Position numbers and translations under genes: made by a program. A DNA stretch of 64,000 bases from Cliona cf. orientalis. Taxonomy: Eukaryota > Porifera > Demospongiae > Clionaida > Clionaidae. The stretch spans positions 1 to 64,000 of the forward strand of contig CAWVNT010000209.1 in assembly GCA_963930775.1 (NCBI GenBank). The letters are read 5' to 3'. Positions 41,001 to 52,124 of the stretch are shown here, in pieces. Below the pieces are notes generated by a model, which searched no databases, had not been told where the DNA came from, and saw only the letters and a list, made by a program, of their open reading frames with translations. Each line of letters opens with the position of its first letter. The stretch's first letter is position 1.

Positions 41001-43971
41001 CTACCACTTGGTATTAAGGCCACTTGGTGTCATTGCATTTAGGAGAAATATCCAGGCTTCTTCCAATCTATTTCTTTTGTTTTTATCCAGTTCTTGGTTG
41101 ATTATTTCCAATGTGTATTCTTTTTCTGTCAATTTATTGATTCCAAAATGCTGTGCCACAGGGTTCCTTGTGTGTTTCTGATAGTATCTAATTTGGCTCT
41201 CATGGCCTCTCATTTGTTGATTTATATTTTGTGAGCTTTCTCCAATATATTTCTTGCCACAACAGTTGCATGTGAGACAATATACACAGTTTTGGCTTTG
41301 GCAATTGAAGTTTCCTCTGATTTTTAGGGTAATGTTATCTGGGCTTGTAACTGTGTTGCTGTAGGTTATTCTGTCACAAGTAAGACATTGCTTCTTTCTA
41401 ACATCTCTGCAGAGTACACATCTTTGTGTTTGTGGTTCCATCTTGTTGACTAGTCCTGTTACTAGAAAGTCTCTGAGGTTCCTGGATTTTTGATATACTG
41501 TTTGAATTTTTTCCAATGTGATGGCGTTCCTTCTCATTCTTGCTAATAGGTGTATATTTGTTGCAGTGATTTCCTTTATCCTTGGATTTGACGGATTAAA
41601 GGTTATTATGTATCTGATTCTACTATCTTCTTTTTTCTCTTTTGGCTGCAGAAGGTCCTCTCTGTTGATTGTTGTGATTCTCTCCACAGCAGTTCTTAAG
41701 ATCTTTTCTGGATATTTTCTTTTCCTGAGTTTGGTTATTATGGATTTTGCCTCAGTGATGAAGTCCTCTTCTTTTGTACAAATTATTTTAGCTCTTACTA
41801 ACAGACTGTAAGGAATGGAGTTTATCTGTTGTTTTGGGTGGCAAGAAGTGTAGAGTAGATACTGCTTGTTATCAGTTGGTTTGTGATAAACTTTGGTTTT
41901 CAATTTTCTGTCTTCTTTATACACAAAAGTATCTAGGAAGGGAAGTCCATATTCACTCACTTCTTTAGTAAATTTGATGGTTGGGTGGAAATTGTTCAAT
42001 TTATTGGTGAATTCATCTAGTTCTGATAAAGTGTGGTTCCATACCATGAAGATATCATTGATGAAGCGGATCCATATTCTTGGTTTCTGTACTTGTTTCT
42101 CCAAAAATTCTTCTTCAAGTTCAGCCATAAAGATAATAGCATAATTTGGTGCACATCTAGTTCCCATAGCAGTTCCTGACACTTGTAGATAATATTTGTT
42201 GTTGAATTCAAAGTAGTTCATTTTCAAGATGTGTTCAAGTAGGTGTTGGCATAGAAGTATCTCACTGTCTGGGGCATTCTTCCTCTTCATGAATTTTATC
42301 ACTTTCTGGATTCCTTCTTCATGTGGAATATTTGTATATAGTGCCATGACATCCACTGTGCAGAGATATTCTGATTCAGCTACTTCCATTTCCATGATCA
42401 GTTTCAAGAAGTGACTGGTGTCTTTCACATAGCTTTTGGCCAACTTAGAGTATTTTCTTAGAATTTCATCTACAAGAGGTGAAATAGTCTCTGTTAGGCT
42501 TCCAACACTGTTAATGATTGGTCTTCCAGGGTTGTTCTTCTTATGGATTTTGGGGAGTAAATATAGGTTGGCTGTCCTTGGATTGCTTCTAAATAGTATC
42601 TTGTGGAGGTCCTCATCGATCAAGTCATTGCTCAATGTCCAGTCTAGAGTTGTACTTACCTGTTTTATAAATTCCTTCCTTGTTTTATTGTAGTCTCCAA
42701 ATCCATGTAGTGTTCTTTATTGGCTAGTTGTCTTTCACCTTCTTTGATGTAGTCTTCTTTATTTTGTATAACTATGGCTCCACCTTTGTCTGCTGGTTTT
42801 ATGATGATGTTCTTATTGTTCTTCAGTGACTTCATTGCCTGTCTTTCCTTTTTAGATGTGTTGAATCTGGGTCTTGTCTTCTTGGCTAAATCTATTTTCA
42901 TTTGATTGAGGACTGTTGTTTTAAATCTCACAATGTTAGGATCCATCTCATGGTCTTCAGGTTTGTATCCTTTGGAGGGTCTCAGTAATTTGTGTGGAGA
43001 GTCTTCTTCACTTGAATCGTCTTCTTCTGAGGTTGTTTCTTTTTGAGTCTGCTCTTTGTGGAGTTTGTGATGTAGTCTCAGTTTCCGTTCAAAAAGTAAG
43101 AAATCCTGCACTATTTTAGCTTCATGTTCTCTTGAAGGTGTTGGAATGAAATGTAGTCCTTTTTCAAGTAGTGTGAGTTCTCCTGGTTGTAGTTTGTATT
43201 TGTTGAGATTTAAAATTGAGGATTTCCTCTGGAAGCATCTCGTTCTCTTATTCTTTGTGGTAAGAGAGCTTGGTTGTTCTGATAAGATGATGTTGATAGT
43301 GTTTGTTCTTGATTCAGTTGTTGTTGAGGTTGAAGTGTCATTTGGTTGTTGAGTGGTCTGCGATCTTTCTTCTCTAAGTCTTCCTTTGTCTGGTTGATTA
43401 CTTTCTCTTGTATGTTCCTGATAAAATTCCATTCTTCTTCAGTGGCTTGCTGGAGTGTAATTCTATTTTCTATGTTTGATATGTTTTCTGTTGCAGTACC
43501 TTGTACTGATTCCCAGTGTTTAAGGAGTAGTTTGGTGTAAGAGATGGCTGCTTCTGTGGTGATCTGGTCCCATTCTATTAGAAAGTCTATCTGTTTGCTG
43601 TCAGAGATTCTTGGGTTTACCTTTGGCCTTAAACCTCGTGGGGGATTTCTTGTTATTACTGCTTGTTGTAGAAGTTCAATGTGGTGTTCAGCTTTTATTG
43701 TGATCCTGGTTTGTTTTATTAAGACTGATAGTAGGGTGTTCAGTTCTGGCCTTAATTTGGTAATTGGATCTGGGGTTGGAAGAGTAGTGGTGCTTGTGGA
43801 AATATTCAGAAAGTGAACACTTTTGGCTTGGTTCAGTTTGTTAGCTGCTGTTGTCAGGAGTTCTCTGGTTGTATTGGTTGCCCTTTGAGTGGGAATTAGG
43901 TGATCAGATTATGTTGTAGTAATACTGGTGTTACTAGTGGTTTGACTGTAAAAGCCTTCATTCTTTGCCAT
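41001..43971 (-). pseudogene. Penelope-like reverse transcriptase with GIY-YIG endonuclease
   Basis: Block 43432-42665 holds the N-terminal region (ELTLLEKGLHFIPTP, IIIKPADKGGAIV). Block 42635-41001 has RT motifs (YLLPKIHKKNNPGRPI, DVMALYTNIP, GTAMGTRCAPNYA, IRFINDIFMVW in place of the usual YADD-like box) and a C-terminal GIY-YIG nuclease (CVYCLTCNCCGKKYIGES). An upstream start at 43971 is followed by a TAA at 43909-43911 and a frame change before 43432. A single-base frameshift lies near 42690. The copy is dead but recent. Confidence 0.88.
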
Positions 43972-43996
43972 GAGTTTTCTTCAGTTAGCTAGCTAA

Positions 43997-44200
43997 ATGG
44001 GCAAAATGTTTTAAGTGAAAAATTACAGGTAAAAGTATTTCAAGGTATAATGCTAACAATGGTGAGAAGGCCGGAGGGAACAACTTCTGAATTTTCTCTT
44101 GATATTATTTTGTCCATAACTTCCTTAATAATGGCCCAATTTTCAATCTATTTGCACTGTTGGAATTGTCTTAATGCCTTCTGTACAAATCACAGCCTTT
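43997..44200. repeat. Continuation of the inverted-repeat element
   Basis: Matches 39130-39330 (gcaaaatgtttcaagtgaaaa, ttccttaataatgg, tgttggaattgtct blocks), resuming exactly at the target duplication. Confidence 0.8.
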
Positions 44201-45763
44201 GAGCTGACACTAACTGGCAGTAGTGGTGACCATGGAATTCAATTTCCAGTTATTTTGTAAGTTATAATTAAATGGTAAGTAAAGTGCTACTAATGTTAAT
44301 TATTACGTGTAACCTTTATCCCCAAAGCATGATTGTTAATGAAAATCATCTTTTTACTGGAACAAAAGATTTTCAAGTTTCCTTTTTTCCAAACAACAAG
44401 CTCTTATAGCACTAGGTAGTGAAACAAAATAAATCTACTTTTTCATAAATTTAATTTTTTTACCTCTAAATTAATTTAAAAGTCACAATGTTTTGACATT
44501 TAAGACACCTTTTACCTATGCTGAGAGGGTGATTTTCTCTGAGAGGAAACCCACGTACACGGGCCAAAGTAATACCTGCCACACATTTTGTCACTAAGTG
44601 ACACTTATGCACCTTGCCTTACGACACATGTTACCTAAATAAACCAACTATGTGGAGTTCATTTATGACATAAATATACAGTTAAAAGAAATGTAAGTAC
44701 TGATTTTTGGTTATTTTTACCTTGTATTGAAGTCACTCAAAACAGCTAAATTCTGATTTTCAATGGTAAAAATCCACATGAAATATTAGTCATACAAGGC
44801 AATCCCTTTGCACACACACAGACAGACATCCAGACAGCAGACTAGTAACGTTTCAGACAGCTACTCTAATTATAACTATGTATTCTGTCACTTTGAAGTT
44901 GACTCATAATCCATAATTTTAACCACATTTAACCACATGAGCCTTTTGGTGGGTCAGGCTCTGTTGCTGTCTCTGTCCCTATTGTCCCTATTTTCTTTGC
45001 TTTGCCTCTGTATTTTATGGCTCATTCCAGAGTACTATAAGGCAACTTTTTGTTACCTTCTTGTTATAGGCCATTGTCTCCCAGTACAAGGAAGGCACTT
45101 GTGTTCAAGAAATCTGAGCATTCGTCGAGGTACTTTATGTTACAACAACTAGCTGGAGTTGATTCAATAAATATTATTTGACTAAATCAATGACCAGCAT
45201 GTTGTTTGACTATTTTGAATTGAATTGAATTAAATTGTTTATTTATCCTCTTCATACATATAAAATTCACTGGTTGTAATAACGTAACATAAGCAACAGT
45301 AATTAGATCTACAATTTAAGAGGAAAGGATTTACCCAAAGTCATGTATGATTGTGCGATGAACGCCGGGTTTCCTCAAAAAGACAAAATAGTTGGAACAG
45401 TAACAAATTAAAGCAATCAAATCTTACACTTAGGATGCAAATATTTTACAATGTGTGATGTTTGCGAACACTTTCTACTCTATTAATAGATAGAATGTTT
45501 TAACAATGTTTGTCAACAAAGAAATTTTACTTTTATACAGTTAATTTTTACGAGTGAAATCCAACAAGGACAGTAAAGAATATGCTCAAATATATACGTA
45601 ACCCCGCTTTCATGATTACGGGGCTACATATTTTAAAAACGTTAGTCACCTTGATAACCCCTATAAAATTCACTTTAGTTGGCCTTTCTATTATGGTCCT
45701 TGCAAGCTGATTAGGCAGCAATACATTTCACATGCTAACTGTTTCGTGTCTGAACCACTATCT
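44201..45763. other. Intergenic DNA
   Basis: AT-rich with no convincing gene. A short simple-sequence run (gaattgaattgaatt) lies at about 45220, possibly the tail of a retroposon. Confidence 0.5.
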
Positions 45764-47874
45764 TTATTTTGCAATTGGTATCGTTTTAAATTTGAGAATT
45801 TTTCGCAGGTTAGTTGAAATAAAAACAAAAGGATTAATGATGGAATTGAGTGGTACCACAAAAACTGTCATCCATATCACCAGATCTATTGGATATTCTG
45901 GTGAAACCATTGTTATGATGTAGATAGTATTTGCTGGAAACCAACAGAGGACATTGGAAAAGGTTACAACAATAAGTTGCAAAAGAGGAGAAATTTTGGA
46001 ACTTTCTTTCTTTGTGTTTTTTCCTAGCTTTCCCTGAGTTTTATTAAACCTCTTAAAAAGAACAATGTGGAAAACTGTAATAATTAAAGAAGTTATACAT
46101 TGACTGCAAATAACAGACCAAACCAAAATTCTTATTGTGAAGACAGAATTAGTTGGATCAATAAAAGGAAGACACAAGTTTGTTGGCAAAGTTTCTTCTT
46201 TGAGCCTCAAGGACAATAATGCTACTAAAGTCAACAAAAAGGATAAAATAAAAATAGCAATAGCATGTCCAAAGACATGCCTGATATTTTTGAATGTGGT
46301 ATGTAGAGGATTTATCACAATCATTAGTCTTGAGAAAGCTAACAGTGTAAGGACAAGTTGATTCACAACTGTGAAATACAACAAAATGCCAAATGCTAAA
46401 ATGCAAATTGGACCAGATCTCCATTGTACTGCATTCAGGATAAATTCTCCCTTGAATGCAGCATCAGAGATCCAAATTATTCCCAAATACATACCACAAA
46501 AAATATCACTGATATTAACAAGAACAACACATGCAATATATGCTTTTTTTGACCTTACCATCAAATGAAAAGCAACAGAACTTCCATTGATAACAATGAT
46601 TAGAATGGATATTGCAATAAAAGATAATCGCATCATAGAATTTGGTAAAAGATTGTCACAGGAAATGTACCAGAACATGGCAGCTGTACATTGTGATTGT
46701 ACAGCTGCTAGACAGCAAAATCTGTAATCATTTGTATGAATTAGATCAATATTGATACCTTGAAATAAATGTTGATCCAAGTATTTTGTGGAAGTATTTT
46801 TCAATATGAATAGATTCAAGAAGGATGTGCCCATTATGATATTACTATGTAAGTTTGTTAGAAAATTATTTGACAAGTCTAAAATTTTTAAATCATTTAG
46901 ATTGAAAAAAGCATGACTCTCAACAGCAGTTATAAAATTGCTAGGAAGAATAATTGATTTGACAAAATATAATGCCACAAAACAGTGTCTTTTAATACCA
47001 TGTACATGGTTGTGACTCAAATCTAATAAGACAATGAATTCAGATGTAAAAATATGACATACTTTAGAGATATTATTATGTTTTAGGGTTACATATTTAG
47101 CCTTGCTGAATGTTGCCATAATACTTTCTGGGTTAAACAAATTTGAAAAAGACATTAAAACTGATATGTAGGGATAAAATTTAGTATTAAAGGAGTAATG
47201 ATCAAAGCTTAAGCATTCTATTGCCAAAGCTAAACAAATACATTTGACTGGGCAATTGTGGTGTTTCAATTCACATAAATACTCATCATCACCTTGAGGG
47301 CAATCTATCATATCATCACAGGTATTGCCTAGATGTAAAAATTTGTGCTGTTCACCTTTGCATTTGAACATATTAGAACAGATTTCAGTTTTACAAATTG
47401 GGATGTATGTTTCATCTTCTCCAGTTGAGCAATCCCATTTACCATCACACACATATGCCCATGGAATGCAGTAAGATATTACACATTTGAACATCATGTT
47501 ACATTCAAAATGTTTACAATTCTGTAAGTGAGCACCATTTGAACATGGTTGGATTCTGCCAAAAAGGTTAATTCTGTAGGTACAAATATGTGAAATATTG
47601 AAACATTTTGAATGTCCTTGTTTGCAAGGAAACTCATATGGTCTTCTACAAGTCCTGACTAGATCATATTTCAAGAGAGATAAGAGGATTTCTTCATCTT
47701 CAGCTGAATTTGGACAATCTATTACCATATCATTCTTGAGTGCAATATCAATAGTATTGTTATCACTGCATGAAAAGTTTGCTGTCTTTAGTTTGTCACT
47801 TTGATATTTAGGTGTTACATACTTGTGACAAGATCCTTTTGAACTAAAATATAATGTACTGCATGTGGTTTTGT
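45764..47874 (-). CDS. LDLa-LRR seven-transmembrane receptor (GRL101/relaxin-receptor-like), 5' partial
   Basis: The frame is open from the gap edge (47874) to 45764; the Met at 47728 is internal because cysteine-rich coding continues upstream. Order of domains: LDL-receptor class A repeats (DCPNSAEDE, CDGKWDCSTGEDE, CDDMIDCPQGDDE), a leucine-rich repeat block (LLDLSHNHVHGIKR, LKILDLSNNFLTNL), then seven hydrophobic helices with rhodopsin-type marks (FSRLMIVINPLH in the DRY position, NSIINPFVF for NPxxY). It is a plasma-membrane G-protein-coupled receptor; the ligand is unknown. The visible part is one exon without introns, common for expanded receptors of this class. It is the only clear host-type gene here. 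Its 5' end is lost in the gap next to transposon A2. Confidence 0.93.
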
Positions 47875-48074
47875 NNNNNNNNNNNNNNNNNNNNNNNNNN
47901 NNNNNNNNNNNNNNNNNNNNNNNNNNNNNNNNNNNNNNNNNNNNNNNNNNNNNNNNNNNNNNNNNNNNNNNNNNNNNNNNNNNNNNNNNNNNNNNNNNNN
48001 NNNNNNNNNNNNNNNNNNNNNNNNNNNNNNNNNNNNNNNNNNNNNNNNNNNNNNNNNNNNNNNNNNNNNNNNNN
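47875..48074. other. Assembly gap, 200 N
   Basis: Exactly 200 N between the receptor gene and the gag-like frame of A2. Frames crossing it are not meaningful. Confidence 1.
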
Positions 48075-49161
48075 GTTTCTTTGTGGACTCAGCAGCTGGA
48101 GGTGTTCCAAACTGCTCTAATGGTGTTTCTGGTGTTTCTACCACCAATTTTCCCATGCCCAAACCTCTAATAGGTGTTGTGGACATAATTTCAGTGCCCA
48201 CTATAGGTTTAAATGAGCACTTTTCTGGTATGGGTGTTATTTCATTATCTTTCACCATGTAAACCTGTCCTGTGACAGTATCTATATTAAAGAAGGATGT
48301 ACCATATTTTGATTTCCACAGTTCAAGCATTACTTGCACCATGGAGTGACCCTCTGGACTCTTGTCTGGTACAAGCCAAGCAGACATTTGTGTAATTGCC
48401 ATCCCACCCCCTATGGGTAGGTATAAATCAGAACCTGGGTTCCTAGCTGAACCTCCAGTTACTGTGGTTGGTCCTTTGTATGGTACAAACCCTACCGGTT
48501 TGCCCCCCAACCTTGGTTGTTCTCCCCTCCTGATTTGATCAGGAAGAGAATATATTGAGTATTGAGGTAACGGGTACTTCAGTTCCCCTGCTCTTTCCCT
48601 CAATCCTTCATCAGAAGGACCTTCTACCAATTTAGGTGGATGTATACTAAAACCCTTTTCTCCTATTTCTATTTCCTCTTGATACTCAGGTACATTCAAA
48701 ATTTTGGAACTTACTGTAGTTCCCCCCTCTGAGACCTCTGTAGGTTGAGTCCCCCTTCCAGGAACTCTCAGTGGTCTGGCTAGGTTATGTTTGTCTGTTA
48801 AGACCTCTAACCCTCTTCTAGCTCTTTCATAAGGGTTTAAAGAAGACTTTCCTTCTGAAAGCCCCAATTGATCCAATCTGCGGTATAGTTCTCTAGACAT
48901 CCTTTGGCCCTCCTCACTGTCCATACCATCAGTGGAGGTTTCCACCGGAGAGGTTGGCAATGAAGATGTCTCTGAAATTTTCTTATCCTTAAAGGTTATT
49001 TTTCTATTTGCAGGTATCGAAGACCCTGGTGCATCTTCGCCACCATAGCACTTACCACAGCGGAGCAGTTTATCATCATCCGCGGTGTGCACTTGAAACT
49101 GCATATCTATTTTTAACCGTTCACGATCACGGTCTTTTCCCTTCTTCCTCACCATTGTCAC
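48075..49161 (-). CDS. Gag-like protein of family A (A2), 3' end in gap
   Basis: Starts MVRKKGKDRDRERLKIDMQF. Residues 34-43 carry a Cys pair (LRCGKCYGGED). A middle part is Ser/Thr-rich, followed by a helical segment (MSRELYRRLDQLGLSE), Pro-rich blocks and an ordered block (MAITQMSAWLVPDKSPEGHS, MVQVMLELWKSKYGTSFFN) before the gap. Position after the leader and before the expected pol suggests the structural protein, but no standard capsid or zinc knuckle is visible in this part. Confidence 0.6.
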
Positions 49162-49269
49162 AGCAAGGACGTGTATTCAAAGTTTAATCTAAGTTAAAAC
49201 TAAGGTTAAATGTATATGACCTTATGTAGTATTAGTATTACATGCTATTAGCACCAATTTGCATATGTA

Positions 49270-49925
49270 CAGTTTTTCTGTTTCGACAAACTTATGGGCA
49301 TAAATTTGGTCTTTTTGAACAGACCATTACCTACACTTTCATCTTAAAGCTGTATCAATACAAATCTAACAAATTTCAGTGGAAATAACAGTGAATCAAA
49401 ATTCAGTTTTTCTGTCTCGAGAAACCCATAGGAATAACATTGGGCTGTCTCGAGTGACCAAAACCTATGCTTTTGGCTCAAAACTGCACTAATCTAACGG
49501 ATTTTGGTTAAAATACAAGTCTCTATCTTAAAACTGTATCAATTCAATGAATTTCAGTCAATTTAATGGATTTTAGTTGACGATATGAGCCAACTCACAT
49601 ACAGTTTTTCTGTCTCGAGAAACCCATAGGATTAACATTGGGCTGTCTCGAGTGGCCAAATCCTATGCTTTTGGCTTAAAACTGCACTAATCTAACGGAT
49701 TTTCTATTGGAATATTACATACAGTTTTTCTGTCTCGAGAAACCCATAGGATTAACATTGGGCTGTCTCGAGTGGCCAAAACCTATGCTTTTGGCTCAAA
49801 ACTGTATTTTGGTAGTTTTCTATGGAGATTTCACATACAGTTTTTCTGTCTCGAGAAACCCATAGGATTAACATTGGGCTGTCTCGAGTGGCCAAAACCT
49901 ATGCTTTTGGCTCAAAACTGTATTA
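49270..49925 (-). repeat. Paired-motif array in A2, changed to TCTCGAGACAG
   Basis: Five units. The unit nearest gag (about 49272) keeps the old motif in degraded form. The other four (about 49412, 49607, 49727 and 49847) have CTGTCTCGAG in both arms on the plus strand, with a 23-bp spacer close to that in A1 (aaacccataggattaacatt). Both arms carry the same two changes. Confidence 0.9.
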
Positions 49926-50007
49926 ATTTATACTTTAATTACTATTTATGTCTACTACTTTAAATTCTTTGACTTTAACTATTATCTACACTAGTAATCG
50001 ATTAATT

Positions 50008-50172
50008 TTACTTTGTCAGGAGCTGATGGTACAACTCTACATTTGCATATTGTCTCCTTGCAGTAGTGTTGCGATAAACCTTAGGCCTTATCGCTCTGAA
50101 GTTCATCACTAATTTTCTCTCTTCCATAGTGAGAGTATACTCAAGTTTGATCTTAGAATGATTGTTTCCCAT
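50008..50172 (-). CDS. 54-aa protein with N-myristoylation signal (A2)
   Basis: ATG 50172, stop TAA 50008; MGNNHSKIKLEYTLTMEERK. Same length as the A1 copy (26999-27163) with conservative changes and no break in either, although neighbouring frames in A1 are broken. Likely membrane-associated through myristate and a basic patch. Confidence 0.75.
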   Translation of the reverse strand: MGNNHSKIKLEYTLTMEERKLVMNFRAIRPKVYRNTTARRQYANVELYHQLLTK

Positions 50173-50359
50173 TCTAAATAAATTGTTAGTAACACTCTGT
50201 CTGACTTATCATGAGTTCTGTTTTCCAGTTCCGATCGGTCACTTTGATCGCTCTAACCAAAAGTGTGGATCAAACCACCGTGCGAGTGACTTCTCATTCT
50301 TTCAACAAACTCACAATGTTCAGATCAGTCCCTTTATATTTTGTTAGTACTATACAAAA

Positions 50360-50905
50360 TTACAATGGGAAAGTAAATGGTTCAAACATTACTTCACTAC
50401 TATCTAGTAATGCTTCTGGTTCACAGGCAACCACTGCCTGTGGTAGGTCAGGTACCAGTAACGGTAAATCTGCGACTGATACTCTATTCACTTTTGCCCT
50501 TTTTGCTGATCCGCTTAAAAAGGCACGCCTATACAATATTCGTTGAGCTTCAATCCATGTTAAACTCAACTGACTATGGGGTTTCAACAGTAGTCTTACC
50601 CCACTCTTTACTTTAACTAGACTAAGTTTATTGATCGGCACTTGATACTCTTCTAATTTTGAACTAGTTTCTGATAGCCATCGCCTAAGCATAAAACTCT
50701 GACCGTCCCTTTCCTGTTGTTTTAGAGATAGCCTACGGAAATGAACAGCATAACAGTGTAATGCTGGGGCGACTAGATCTACAAACTGTTGTGCACTCTC
50801 TAAGTAATTTGGTCTTCCCTTAAGTTTCTGTAATACTTTCCATGTCTTGTGACACTGCTTTAAATAACTATACAATAAATCAAATAGAAGTACCCACTCT
50901 TCCAT
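50360..50905 (-). CDS. Leader protein of family A, 181 aa (A2, intact)
   Basis: An intact frame from MEEWVLLFDLLYSYLKQC to FEPFTFPL. It is mostly helical, with a basic middle part (LSLKQQERDGQSFMLRRWL) and an acidic end. The same protein is in A1 with one stop. It lies directly after the primer site, so it is the first gene of the genomic RNA. No family recognised; it could be a matrix-like or regulatory protein. Confidence 0.7.
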   Translation of the reverse strand: MEEWVLLFDLLYSYLKQCHKTWKVLQKLKGRPNYLESAQQFVDLVAPALHCYAVHFRRLSLKQQERDGQSFMLRRWLSETSSKLEEYQVPINKLSLVKVKSGVRLLLKPHSQLSLTWIEAQRILYRRAFLSGSAKRAKVNRVSVADLPLLVPDLPQAVVACEPEALLDSSEVMFEPFTFPL

Positions 50906-51010
50906 CTAAAGAATCAAAAGAGATCTTTAAATTTTATTTAATGCCAAATTATAGAAGGTGAATTTATACTTACTGAGAACTTAAGCTTTTGAGCCTCCTG
51001 CTGCCAGCTG

Positions 51011-51031
51011 CCAATCCTGGTCACGGCACCA
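51011..51031 (-). other. Primer binding site of A2, tRNA-His type
   Basis: TGGTGCCGTGACCAGGATT on the minus strand, six bases after the LTR, identical to A1. Confidence 0.8.
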
Positions 51032-51037
51032 AGAAAG

Positions 51038-52122
51038 TGGAAGCACCTCTTCTCCTTCTTCTCTTGCTGCCGCTGGTGGCTGAAGCTGAAGAACTAACTG
51101 ACTCGCACAGGCGTCGGTTCCACCCTTCGATGTCGCTGGCCGAAACTGTAATCTACTTGTTTATCTAGAGGTTAGGGATCGTATAGTGGATTAATTGTTT
51201 TGGTTGTGTTTAGACTACCTCGGGTTCGGACAAAAGTTGATTGGCTTAACGCGCTAACCAGAAAGAGGACTAGAAAGCAATATAGTTTATATGACTTGAG
51301 AGTGTCTCAGTTTATTAAATTCCTTTTACATGTTGCACATCTATTGTTATCCATTACACTGACACAAGGGACCTAGGTTCCACTTAGGTGGCAACACAGG
51401 TACGGTGTTACATTAAACCATCAGGTACAGGATGCTCTACCTCCGGCAGGCTACACGAAGCGCTCACAATCCGTGAGGTGGCTACTCCCTTACATAATGT
51501 GATACTGAACTCACAGTTACAGGGCGCACACCCTCCGGCAGGCTACCACTAAGGCGCACACAATCCGCGAGGAGGCTGCTCCTTTACCATGAGGAAATGT
51601 CTCACAGACACTGGGCGCTCACCCTCAGGCAGGCTACCACTAAGGCGCACACAATCCTAGAGGAGGCTGCTCCATTCTATGAGGAACTACTAGGCTCACA
51701 GTTACCGGGCGCTCACCCTCAGGCAGGCTACCACTAAGGCGCACACAATCCTTGAGGAGGCTGCTCCTTACTGTGAGACTAGACTATGACCCATGAACAC
51801 AAGGCGCCCATCTCTCAGGCAGGCTACCTCTTAGGCGCACACAATCCATGAGGGGGCAACTCCTCAGTGTTGCATGGGGGTCGACCCTGGGGTCGGGCCT
51901 GTGTTGTGAATCAGCAGAAATAGTTCTTACCTTCACAACCCAACACAGACAACAGACCACGAGCCCAAGCCCACAGCTGCTTATATAGAGATTTATCCCT
52001 GACAGACGATTGGCTAATCTGCCTGTCATGTGACCACACCTGGTGCTGCCACCCAGTGGTTGGCAACATTCCATTTGCCCCCTAGGTCAAACCTGTGTGT
52101 ATTATAGGAATAAGACCGCTCA
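51038..52122 (-). mobile_element. 5' LTR of A2 (1085 bp)
   Basis: Starts TGAGCGGTCT and ends GTGCTTCCA on the minus strand. It is longer than the other two LTRs because it carries more of the internal tandem units. TATA (gcttatatagag on the plus strand, about 51978) is conserved. A stretch found in the other LTRs near the start (gtaacctaagtgacctagg) is shortened. Confidence 0.93.
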
Positions 52123-52124
52123 CC

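Larger units (their letters stand above)
39518..43996 (-). mobile_element. Penelope-like element with extra zinc-finger ORF
   Basis: Bounded by an 11-bp direct repeat ATGGGCAAAAT (39507-39517 and 43997-44007); the host repeat reads through cleanly if the insertion is removed. It contains the RT/GIY-YIG frame and, downstream on the same strand, a C2H2 zinc-finger frame. The 5' end lies only 25 bp before the first ATG, so the usual upstream pseudo-LTR is missing. Confidence 0.88.
48075..52122 (-). mobile_element. Family A copy A2, 5' end
   Basis: Read on the minus strand: LTR, primer site, 181-aa leader gene, 54-aa myristoylation-type gene, paired-motif array in a variant form, gag-like gene, then the gap. 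The LTR outer border lies within the RT gene of element C2. Confidence 0.88.

Noticed and set aside
44937-45152. Hydrophobic 71-aa frame at 44937
   Set aside because: Low-complexity Leu/Ser run in intergenic DNA with no supporting signals.
47815-48120. Frames running through the N block at 47875-48074
   Set aside because: Unknown bases cannot be translated; only the parts on each side are real.
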